A stretch of DNA of 10,026 nt from Prevotellaceae bacterium (lineage in GTDB: Bacteria > Bacteroidota > Bacteroidia > Bacteroidales > Paludibacteraceae). The DNA lies in NCBI GenBank assembly GCA_031270565.1, contig JAISXJ010000173.1, positions 1 to 10,026 on the forward strand. Reading direction: 5' to 3'. How positions within the stretch are numbered: the stretch's first letter is position 1; every line of letters starts with the position of its first letter. This document shows, piece after piece, positions 1 through 5,952 of this stretch. The notes under the pieces were generated by a model, which was given only the letters and a program-made list of their open reading frames with translations, had not been told where the DNA came from and searched no databases. The position numbers and the translations under genes are program-made.

Positions 1-15
1 AACTAAAAAAAGGTG

Positions 16-23
16 TACCTTTG
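16..23 (+). promoter_or_regulatory. Bacteroidota-type -7 promoter box for the lptE operon
   Basis: TACCTTTG matches the Bacteroidota -7 consensus TAnnTTTG exactly and is followed by GCAC. It leaves a leader of roughly 40 bases before the lptE start codon. The matching -33 element would lie just outside the window, so only half of the promoter is visible. In related genomes a sigma-54-type regulator gene often lies upstream of lptE. This box suggests lptE also has its own start site here. Confidence 0.6.
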
Positions 24-69
24 CACGCGAATCATTTGAAACTATTTATCATTTTATTGCTTCCGAAAA

Positions 70-576
70 ATGAAACCGTATTTGTTAGCTTTTGTAACCG
101 TATGCCTGCTGATGCTGTCATGCAAAATATCGTATAAATTCAACAATGCATCCCTTGATTATTCCAAATACAAAACGATTGCCATTGTTGACTTTCCCAA
201 TCAGGCGGCGTTGGTTTATCCACCCTTAACGCAGTTGTTTAATGAGACGCTCAAAGATTCCTATTCGCGGCAAACCCGCCTGATTCTGCTCAATCGGAAC
301 GGCGATTACAACCTTGAGGGCGCTATTACCAATTACAGTCTGCAACCGCTGGCAATCGGCGCGGATGCCTTAGCCTCCGAAACCCGCCTGACGCTTGGCA
401 TACGGGTTGTTTTTACCGATAATGTCAATCCTTCAGCCAACTTTGAAAAAGTGTTCAGCGCCAATCGCACATTTCCAAGCACCTCAACGCTTGACGCCGT
501 ACAGGACCAGTTAGTTCAGGAGTTAGTGAAAGAGATTGTTGACCAGATTTTTAATGAAACCGTCGCCACATGGTGA
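70..576 (+). CDS. lptE: LptE-family LPS assembly lipoprotein
   Basis: This is the 168-residue outer-membrane lipoprotein that plugs the LptD barrel and helps insert lipopolysaccharide into the outer leaflet. The N-terminus is a lipoprotein signal peptide with lipobox LMLSC, so Cys18 would be the lipidated residue. The Bacteroidota LptE pattern runs through the protein: KTIAIVDFPNQAALVYPPL near residues 35-53, the GDYNLEGAITNY block near 78-89, the ETRLTLGIRVVF strand near 104-115, and a C-terminus ending FNETVATW. The length is normal for the family. The start at 70 puts the signal peptide at the very N-terminus, and no better ATG exists. The residues after Cys18 (KISYKF) are not acidic, which fits a periplasm-facing rather than surface lipoprotein. 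It is followed with no real gap by the next gene and then secG, the usual Bacteroidales order. Confidence 0.88.
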   Translation: MKPYLLAFVTVCLLMLSCKISYKFNNASLDYSKYKTIAIVDFPNQAALVYPPLTQLFNETLKDSYSRQTRLILLNRNGDYNLEGAITNYSLQPLAIGADALASETRLTLGIRVVFTDNVNPSANFEKVFSANRTFPSTSTLDAVQDQLVQELVKEIVDQIFNETVATW

Positions 577-589
577 ACAGAAATTTCCT

Positions 590-1174
590 ATGTTTACAGC
601 CAACCTTATAGCCTCTGCGTTATCCGACAGAAAACGGTTATCCCTTGTTGATGCCTCTGCACTTGCTCTGGCTGTGGAGATGTATCCCTACAGTGAGCCG
701 TTGCATCGGCTGTTTCTCAGGAAATTATCGCTTGACAATCCGCAGTTGCTGCCCGATGCCATCAACCAAAGCGCCGTCCATATAGCTAACCGCCGATTTC
801 TTCACAATTATCTGTTCAAGCCCGACAGGATGCCGCTGTCCGATTTGGATGCGTACGCTCTCAGCGGTATTGCAAACGATTATTTTGCCGCCACAGAAAA
901 ACCCGAACAACGCGCATCTTTACAAGAACTGGCTGCCAAATTAAAAGCTGTCCGCATACAGAAGCAGGCTCAAATCACAGCGCAAACCCCTTTGCCGGAG
1001 AATTTGGTAGAGGTTGAAGCCACCGAAGAAAATGTGATGTCCGCGCTCAAAGAGAATAAATATGATGTTGCCCTGCAAATTTTAAACGCATTATGTTTGA
1101 AAAAACCAAAAAAAAGCGTTTACTTTGCAGCCCAAATAAATTATGTAAAAACAATTATCGAAAATTCTAAATAA
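590..1174 (+). CDS. Conserved hypothetical protein between lptE and secG
   Basis: This 194-residue soluble protein has no signal peptide or membrane segment. It resembles a Bacteroidota family, sometimes annotated as tetratricopeptide-like, that sits between lptE and secG. Its function is unknown. The N-terminal half has the family pattern: a helix reaching VEMYPYSEPLHRLFLRKL near residues 29-46, then SAVHIANRRFLHNYL near 61-75. The middle is a charged, variable linker rich in Gln, Ala and Glu. The C-terminus carries the most recognisable signature, YDVALQILNALCLKKPKKS followed by VYFAAQINYVKTII (residues 158-190), where relatives typically read 'YFADQIRFLEKLI'. I chose the ATG at 590, 13 bases after the lptE stop, because relatives begin only a few residues before the first conserved helix. 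In-frame ATGs at 554 and 536 would add 12 or 18 residues and overlap lptE. A possible secG promoter lies inside its 3' end. Confidence 0.75.
   Translation: MFTANLIASALSDRKRLSLVDASALALAVEMYPYSEPLHRLFLRKLSLDNPQLLPDAINQSAVHIANRRFLHNYLFKPDRMPLSDLDAYALSGIANDYFAATEKPEQRASLQELAAKLKAVRIQKQAQITAQTPLPENLVEVEATEENVMSALKENKYDVALQILNALCLKKPKKSVYFAAQINYVKTIIENSK
1096..1127 (+). promoter_or_regulatory. Possible internal promoter for secG
   Basis: TTTG at 1096-1099, a 20-base spacer and TTACTTTG at 1120-1127 match the Bacteroidota TTTG / TAnnTTTG arrangement with one mismatch (T for A in the second base of the -7 box). It lies inside the 3' end of the preceding gene, and the secG start codon is 53 bases beyond the box. 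The same bases encode conserved residues (VYFA), so the match may partly reflect coding constraint. Confidence 0.35.
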
Positions 1175-1180
1175 TCGACT

Positions 1181-1558
1181 ATGTATAATCTATTTACTAT
1201 TCTAATTGTGGTGGCTGCCGTATTCTTGACGCTGCTGGTTTTGATACAAAATTCTAAAGGAGGCGGCTTGGCTGCCGGATTTGCATCTGCCAATCAAGTG
1301 TTTGGTGTGCGAAAAACAACCGACAAAATTGAAAAGGCAACATGGACGCTCGTTGCTGTTATCGTGGTGTTGAGTATCTTTGCGTCGGGCATACACCGCA
1401 GTGATACCGGCACTCAAAGCACCTCAGAATTGTCTCAGGATGTTGTTACCGAGTCTGCAACGCAGCAGCAACAACAGGTTCCCTCAACGCTCAATTTCGA
1501 GGAAGGCTTACCGGCACAGCCAAGTCCACAATCGCAGCCCGACCAAAATCCCGAATAG
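1181..1558 (+). CDS. secG: Preprotein translocase subunit SecG
   Basis: SecG is the small inner-membrane subunit of the SecYEG channel and assists SecA-driven export. The 125-residue protein shows two transmembrane helices (about residues 3-22 and 55-71). Between them is the SecG signature LIQNSKGGGLAAGF (21-34), followed by NQVFGVRKTTDKIEKATW (38-55), typical of Bacteroidota SecG. The tail after residue 72 is hydrophilic and rich in Gln, Ser and Pro, with runs such as QQQQQ and PSPQSQP. Such low-complexity tails are common in Bacteroidota SecG and are probably disordered. The start is 6 bases after the previous stop codon, so the gene belongs to the lptE operon and may have its own promoter as well. 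The TAG stop codon lies inside a perfect 9-bp hairpin. Confidence 0.95.
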   Translation: MYNLFTILIVVAAVFLTLLVLIQNSKGGGLAAGFASANQVFGVRKTTDKIEKATWTLVAVIVVLSIFASGIHRSDTGTQSTSELSQDVVTESATQQQQQVPSTLNFEEGLPAQPSPQSQPDQNPE

Positions 1559-1579
1559 TCCGGAGAAAATCGGACTATT
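1554..1579 (+). repeat. Perfect 9-bp hairpin spanning the secG stop codon
   Basis: AATAGTCCG (1554-1562) and CGGACTATT (1571-1579) are exact reverse complements around an 8-base loop. The secG TAG is in the left arm. There is no T tract behind it, so it is not a terminator on its own. It may protect the 3' end or work together with the terminator 24 bases downstream. Confidence 0.7.
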
Positions 1580-1602
1580 GTATGTAAAGACTTTTGGAAA
1601 AG

Positions 1603-1635
1603 ACCTCGCGGTTGACAAGCCGTGAGGTTGTTTTT
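1603..1635 (+). terminator. Intrinsic terminator after secG
   Basis: ACCTCGCGG (1603-1611) pairs with CCGTGAGGT (1620-1628), giving 9 bp with one G-U pair and an 8-base loop. It is followed by TGTTTTTG with five T in a row at 1631-1635. An A-rich stretch precedes the stem, so it can extend. It closes the lptE-secG operon just before xseA. Confidence 0.8.
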
Positions 1636-1668
1636 GTCTCTCTCCCGATAAGGTTTAATTGTTACGCT

Positions 1669-2931
1669 ATGGAATCACTCTCACTACTTGAACTCAATCT
1701 GCATATCAAACGGACGCTTAAAACGACATTTACCACGCCTGTATGGGTGCATGCCGAATTGAGCGAGGTACGCGAAAATGCCGCAGGGCATTGCTATCTG
1801 GAGTTGATTGAGACAGAGCCAAACACGAATGCTATTATGGCAAAGCAAAAGGCAACGATTTGGGATTCGCGTTATCGAATGATAAAACCTTGCTTTGAAG
1901 AAGCAACCGGCATCTCGTTACAGGCAGGCATAAAGATTCTGGCATTCTGTAAGGTGGAGATGCACGAACTTTACGGCATTAGTTTGCAAATATTTGATAT
2001 TGACCCGACATTCACTGTCGGCGACATGGCAATGCGCCGTACTCAAATCATCCGCCGCCTGACTGATGAGGGAGTGGCGAATGTGAACAAGTCGTTGCCG
2101 ATGCCCCATTTGCCGCAACGTATAGCAGTGATTTCGTCGGAGACGGCAGCCGGTTATGGCGACTTTATGCACCAGTTGACCGGCAATGCGTTTGGATATT
2201 GGTTTAGTGTAGAACTGTTTGCGGCGGTGATGCAGGGCGGACAAACCGAATCATCAATCATTGCGGCGCTTGACGCCATTTATGCGCGACAGGATGAGTT
2301 TGATGTCGTGGTCATCATACGCGGTGGCGGCTCAACCTCCGAACTCAGCGCCTTTGACAACTACAATCTGGCGTTCCACTGCGCCCAGTTCCCGTTGCCG
2401 CTCATCAGTGGTATCGGACATTTGCGCGATGATACCATCGTGGATCTGGTGGCGCACAGTTGCGTGAAAACGCCAACAGCAGCTGCCGAAAGGCTGATTA
2501 CAATCATACGTGCTGCCGACACACACGTTGAAGCGTTAGTCGAAACGCTGGCTGACACAGCCCGCCAACAGTTGGCTGCAGCCGATACCCGCTGTCGCTA
2601 TATCCTGCAACGACTGCCATACAGCGCGAATACCATTATACGTGAATGTGAAATGTATTTGCAGGCTGCTGTTGAAAAATTGCGGGGGACTGTACGGCAG
2701 TATATTAACGAAGAACAACAGCGCATTCTTCTCATTCAGAAAACACTTGACTTTTCCGACCCCCAAAAGATGCTTTTACGTGGTTACGCACTCGTCGAGC
2801 GGCGTGGAACAGCCATACGTTCCATTAATCAGGTTGATAATGGCGACACGCTCGCCATTTATCTCGCCGATGGCTGCCTGCAAACCACTGTTGTAAGCAA
2901 AAAGAGGAACGCTACAAACAATCCCGCATAA
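1669..2931 (+). CDS. xseA: Exodeoxyribonuclease VII large subunit
   Basis: XseA is the catalytic subunit of exonuclease VII, which degrades single-stranded DNA from both ends in mismatch repair and damage processing. With the start at 1669 it has 420 residues, normal for Bacteroidota. Domains in order: an N-terminal OB-fold (about 6-115, with VWVHAELSEVRENAAGHCYL), a catalytic domain (about 120-275), a long helical region (about 280-355) that binds several XseB copies, and a C-terminal segment beginning DPQKMLLRGYALV (364-376). Catalytic-domain motifs include RIAVISSETAAGYGDF (151-166), VVVIIRGGGSTSEL (213-226) and SGIGHLRDDTIVDLVAH (247-263). The family usually has Glu or Gln after the His of GIGH, whereas Leu252 is found here. 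The reading frame is open upstream to 1594, but that start would read through the secG terminator and adds residues unlike the family. xseB follows after 30 bases. Confidence 0.95.
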   Translation: MESLSLLELNLHIKRTLKTTFTTPVWVHAELSEVRENAAGHCYLELIETEPNTNAIMAKQKATIWDSRYRMIKPCFEEATGISLQAGIKILAFCKVEMHELYGISLQIFDIDPTFTVGDMAMRRTQIIRRLTDEGVANVNKSLPMPHLPQRIAVISSETAAGYGDFMHQLTGNAFGYWFSVELFAAVMQGGQTESSIIAALDAIYARQDEFDVVVIIRGGGSTSELSAFDNYNLAFHCAQFPLPLISGIGHLRDDTIVDLVAHSCVKTPTAAAERLITIIRAADTHVEALVETLADTARQQLAAADTRCRYILQRLPYSANTIIRECEMYLQAAVEKLRGTVRQYINEEQQRILLIQKTLDFSDPQKMLLRGYALVERRGTAIRSINQVDNGDTLAIYLADGCLQTTVVSKKRNATNNPA

Positions 2932-2961
2932 CATTAATCACCGTTTTTAAACCCATTTATT

Positions 2962-3159
2962 ATGCAAAAAAATTTAACCTACCAACAAGCCGTAGAGCAA
3001 CTTGAAGCGATTGTTGCCGGAATAGAAAACCATTCGCTTGGAGTGGATGATTTGATGGAGCAGGTGAAGCAGGCAACTGAACTGGCGAATTTTTGCCGTC
3101 AACAGTTGCGCGTAGCCGACAAGCGTATAGAGCAACTTCTCTCTGAAAACGACCGGTAA
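2962..3159 (+). CDS. xseB: Exodeoxyribonuclease VII small subunit
   Basis: XseB is the small helical subunit; several copies coat the long helices of XseA and are needed for activity. The 65-residue sequence fits the family in length and pattern: LTYQQAVEQLEAIVAGIE at residues 5-22, a short turn (NHSLGVDDLM, 23-32), then a second helix with the conserved Cys (LANFCRQQL, 41-49) and a coiled C-terminus ending IEQLLSENDR. It lies 30 bases downstream of xseA on the same strand with no promoter or terminator between, so the two are almost certainly co-transcribed. The last codons and the stop form the left arm of a long-range inverted repeat that ends in the promoter region of the next gene. Confidence 0.92.
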   Translation: MQKNLTYQQAVEQLEAIVAGIENHSLGVDDLMEQVKQATELANFCRQQLRVADKRIEQLLSENDR

Positions 3160-3262
3160 TATTCTCATCAGGCTGTCCAACAATGAAACGGCACAAAGTA
3201 GAGATGCAACATTTTGTGAGTAAAACGATGGTGTAAAATACCTACTAATGAGTATTGCCGGT
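3152..3262. repeat. Imperfect long-range inverted repeat around the xseB-porin spacer
   Basis: ACCGGTAATATTCTCAT (3152-3168) can pair with ATGAGTATTGCCGGT (3248-3262): 10 bp with one G-T pair, a 2-base bulge, then 5 bp, around a 79-base interval. The left arm contains the xseB stop codon. The right arm contains the -33 element of the next promoter. It could be a regulatory fold, the ends of a small degenerate element, or chance. Confidence 0.45.
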
Positions 3263-3285
3263 TATGCGAAGTAGTGATACTTTTG
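3255..3285 (+). promoter_or_regulatory. Promoter of the porin-imelysin operon
   Basis: TTG at 3255-3257 (-33 element), a 20-base spacer and TACTTTTG at 3278-3285 give a full match to the Bacteroidota TAnnTTTG box at standard spacing. The start codon follows 25 bases after the box, leaving a short leader. No Fur-type palindrome is obvious in the region. Confidence 0.75.
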
Positions 3286-3310
3286 CGACGTCAAAAAAAT
3301 AACCATTAGT

Positions 3311-4636
3311 ATGAGAGTTATTAGCGCTACCATTAAATGTGTTTTCCTTTTTTTCCTGATGCTTTTTTCTGCATCCTTTTCCTGCGCTCAGAGCAGCAGA
3401 GAGTCAGATACGTTATCCCGTACATCTTTGCAACTGCCTTCGCGTCTGACGCTTGGCGGCTACGGCGAACTCGCTTATTCACGGTATTTCTTTAGCGATA
3501 ATATCAATCGCTATTCCCACGCCGACAATTATAAGGACGCTTCGGGTTACGGTCGTTTTGACATTCCTCACGTAACATTTTTCATTGGATATGAATTTGG
3601 TAAGGGCTGGCGTGTGAATGCGGAAGTGGAGTTTGAGCATGGCGGCGTTGAGGCAGCCGTAGAGCTTGAAGCCGAAGAGGCAGGCGAATACGAAACGGAA
3701 GTTGAACGTGGCGGCGAGGTAGCTTTGGAGCAGTTTTGGATTGAAAAGACTTTCTCCCGCGCCCTCAATCTGCGGTTAGGGCATATTATTGTCCCTGTCG
3801 GTTTGACCAACGGCAATCACCTTCCGACCGAGTTCTTTACCGTCTTCCGTCCGGAAGGCGAAAACACCATTTTTCCCTGTACGTGGCACGAGACAGGTAT
3901 CAGCCTTTGGGGACGGCATGGCAAATGGCGTTACGAAGCAATGCTGCTCCCCGGTCTTGATTCGGAGATGTTTGGTCGTCAAAACTGGATTCAGGGCGGT
4001 TCCGCATCGCCCTACGAATTTAAAGTGGCGAACAGATACGCAGGACTTCTGCGCGTGGACAATTATTCTGTCAAGGGGTTGCGATTTGGCGTAAGCGGCT
4101 ATTACGGACACAGTTTTGGGAACAGTATTCTGCCAAGTCAGGCGGATAAATATAAAAATGTGCGCGGGGCAGTTATCATCGGCACATTCGATTTTGAGTA
4201 TAACGCGCACAATCTTATTGCTCGCGGATATTGCGATTACGGACATCTCGGTGATTCGGAAACAATCTCCGCCTATAACAAAAAATTGCCCAAACTGTCT
4301 CCCTCACCGCGCACTAATGTTGCTTCCGATGCCCTCGCAACGGGTGTTGAGGTTGGTTATGACCTGTTTTCACTGGGCGAAAAAAGCCGTCAAAGCAATC
4401 AGAAACTGTTTCTTTTCGGACGGTACGAATATTATGATTCCATGTTCAAAACGGCAAAAAATATTCCCATTGATGAATGGTGCGGGCGTCAGCGCATAGT
4501 GGGCGGCATTAATTATTTCCCCGTAAAACAGATTGTTATTAAAGCCGAATATTCATCCGGAATCCTCAAACGCCAATATAATAACGAAAACAGCCTTTCA
4601 ATAGGCGTGGCGTATGCCGGATTTTTTACGAAATAA
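3311..4636 (+). CDS. Outer-membrane porin-like beta-barrel protein
   Basis: This 441-residue protein is predicted to be an outer-membrane beta-barrel of the porin type, resembling Bacteroidota proteins annotated as porins or phosphate-selective porin O/P-like. A signal peptide (residues 1-26) ends in SCAQSS, a typical Bacteroidota cleavage site before Gln27. The rest is alternating hydrophobic/polar strands with aromatic girdles, such as RLTLGGYGELAYSRYF (45-60), HVTFFIGYEFGKGWRVNAEV (87-106) and, at the end, SLSIGVAYAGFFTK. Residues 105-140 hold 14 glutamates in 36 positions (VEAAVELEAEEAGEYETEVE and flanks), a candidate cation-attracting loop or plug. Other conserved-looking segments are LGHIIVPVGLTNGNHLPTEF (about 156-175) and CTWHETGISLWG (about 190-201). 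It has its own promoter, and the imelysin gene follows 36 bases downstream. The substrate is unknown. Metal or iron-complex entry is inferred from the neighbours only. Confidence 0.72.
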   Translation: MRVISATIKCVFLFFLMLFSASFSCAQSSRESDTLSRTSLQLPSRLTLGGYGELAYSRYFFSDNINRYSHADNYKDASGYGRFDIPHVTFFIGYEFGKGWRVNAEVEFEHGGVEAAVELEAEEAGEYETEVERGGEVALEQFWIEKTFSRALNLRLGHIIVPVGLTNGNHLPTEFFTVFRPEGENTIFPCTWHETGISLWGRHGKWRYEAMLLPGLDSEMFGRQNWIQGGSASPYEFKVANRYAGLLRVDNYSVKGLRFGVSGYYGHSFGNSILPSQADKYKNVRGAVIIGTFDFEYNAHNLIARGYCDYGHLGDSETISAYNKKLPKLSPSPRTNVASDALATGVEVGYDLFSLGEKSRQSNQKLFLFGRYEYYDSMFKTAKNIPIDEWCGRQRIVGGINYFPVKQIVIKAEYSSGILKRQYNNENSLSIGVAYAGFFTK

Positions 4637-4672
4637 TTTTTTAATTTTATTATATTCAAAACTGTTATCACA

Positions 4673-5851
4673 ATGAACAAACAAATGAAAACATTAACTG
4701 TTATGGTTTGTGCCGTAACTCTGGTTTTGGGTTTTACATCCTGTAACACCGGCGGAGAACCGGACGGAGACCCTAATCTGGAAATTCTTTCGCAGGCTGT
4801 TCCTCAGTATGTTAATCACACCGTGATTGCTACCTACACGGCTTTAGCCGATGAGACCATTGCTCTGCACGATGCCCTGACTGCCCTCAAAGCGAGCAAG
4901 GCAGCCGGTAACGATCAGGAAGCTACCGCTAACCTTCAGGCAGCTGCCGATAAATGGCTTGCTGCACGTCATCACTGGGAATTGAGTGAAGCATTCCTGT
5001 ATGGCGCCGCCGGCGACTTTGGCATTGACCCGCACATTGACACATGGCCTCTCGACAGGACGGCTTTGGAGGTGCTTCTGAACAACAACGACAACATTAG
5101 CAGTATGGATTCGGAAGATGGCGTTGCATGGGCGGGAGAATATCTTGGCTCCAGTCTGCTTGGCTTCCACGGCATTGAATACATTCTTTTTGTCGACGGC
5201 GCAAAGAAAAACGCTTCCGCTATCACCAACAACGAACTGATATACGCAGTAGCCGTATCGGGCGACTTGCGCAATCAATGTATTCGTCTCGAAGCTGCAT
5301 GGGCTGGTTACGACAACGTTTCCGAAGAAAAACAGGCTGTGATTGACGATTTCGAGCTGGGTATTACCATCGGCAACAACGCCAGCTATGGCGCCGATAT
5401 GATTAACGCAGGTAAAACCGGCAGTACCTACATATCGGTATTGGATGCCGTTGAGGCTCTGCTGGAAGGATGCGTTACCATTGCAGATGAGGTTGGGACG
5501 CTGAAAATCGGGCAGCCTTACTCCGGCGAAGATGTAAACTATATTGAATCACCTTACAGTTACAACTCGTTGATAGACTTTGTTGACAACATAGAAAGTA
5601 TTCGCAATGCCTATCTGGGCGGTGCAGATGCTGCCGCTCGCGGCGTTTCCGTGAGCGACTACTTTAAAAAAGTGAATGTTACGCTTGACGGTCGGGTTAT
5701 TGCAGCCATTGATAACGCCGTTGCCAAAATTCAGGCAATACAGCACCCGTTCTTCAGCAATTACGCTTCTTCTCAGGCAGGAGAGGCTGTAGAAGCCTGC
5801 GACGAATTGGCGTCAGTACTCACCGAAGCAAAAAACGCTCTGAGAGAATAG
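4673..5851 (+). CDS. Imelysin-family (M75) lipoprotein
   Basis: The protein (392 residues) belongs to the imelysin / EfeO-like family: helical envelope proteins once classed as M75 peptidases and now mostly linked to iron uptake. A lipoprotein signal ends in GFTSC, making Cys24 the lipidation site. The mature N-terminus (NTGGEPDGDPN) is Gly/Asp/Glu-rich, which in Bacteroidota can favour surface exposure, but that is inference. Family landmarks are WLAARHHWELSEAFLYG (95-111), DPHIDTWPLDRTALE (119-133) and the GxHxxE motif as GFHGIEY (164-170, His166 and Glu169). A second helical half contains YSYNSLIDFVDNIESIRNAY. Length and two-bundle layout are normal. An in-frame ATG at 4685 would shorten the signal peptide by four residues and is equally possible. 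No promoter is visible in the 36-base AT-rich gap after the porin, so co-transcription is likely. A hairpin follows the stop codon. Confidence 0.9.
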   Translation: MNKQMKTLTVMVCAVTLVLGFTSCNTGGEPDGDPNLEILSQAVPQYVNHTVIATYTALADETIALHDALTALKASKAAGNDQEATANLQAAADKWLAARHHWELSEAFLYGAAGDFGIDPHIDTWPLDRTALEVLLNNNDNISSMDSEDGVAWAGEYLGSSLLGFHGIEYILFVDGAKKNASAITNNELIYAVAVSGDLRNQCIRLEAAWAGYDNVSEEKQAVIDDFELGITIGNNASYGADMINAGKTGSTYISVLDAVEALLEGCVTIADEVGTLKIGQPYSGEDVNYIESPYSYNSLIDFVDNIESIRNAYLGGADAAARGVSVSDYFKKVNVTLDGRVIAAIDNAVAKIQAIQHPFFSNYASSQAGEAVEACDELASVLTEAKNALRE

Positions 5852-5892
5852 CAAATAGCTGTCATTCGCATTATCAATTATTTAATACAAAA

Positions 5893-5926
5893 AAAGAAGG
5901 CACCCTTTGCAGGGCGTCTTCTTTGT
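5893..5926 (+). terminator. Terminator or attenuator hairpin after the imelysin gene
   Basis: A 14-position stem (5893-5906 with 5911-5924) has one G-T pair, one A-C mismatch and a TTGC loop. The outer part is AAAGAAG/CTTCTTT and the inner part CCCT/AGGG. It is flanked by an A tract before and T-rich bases after, so it could act in both directions. No convincing promoter lies between it and the di-heme gene 29 bases beyond, so downstream expression may depend on read-through. Confidence 0.65.
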
Positions 5927-5952
5927 AACCTTAAAAAAACGGTCTTATTATT

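Noticed and set aside
536..589. Earlier starts (536 or 554) for the hypothetical gene after lptE
   Set aside because: They overlap the lptE 3' end and add residues with no family resemblance. They cannot be excluded, so the choice of 590 is noted as a preference.
1589..1596. GACTTTTG as a -7 box for xseA
   Set aside because: The first base is wrong, no -33 element is present, and transcription from it would run straight into the terminator at 1603-1635.
1594..1668. Longer reading frame for xseA starting at an ATG at 1594
   Set aside because: It would place the start codon before the secG terminator hairpin and add 25 residues unlike XseA. The ATG at 1669 gives the normal family start.
3160..3310. 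Fur box or riboswitch in the leader of the porin operon
   Set aside because: No Fur-like palindrome and no recognisable riboswitch core were seen. The leader after the promoter is only about 20 bases.
3776..4246. A 156-codon minus-strand open frame inside the porin gene
   Set aside because: It is antisense to a clear beta-barrel gene, has no recognisable motif or promoter, and its composition is explained by the coding strand.
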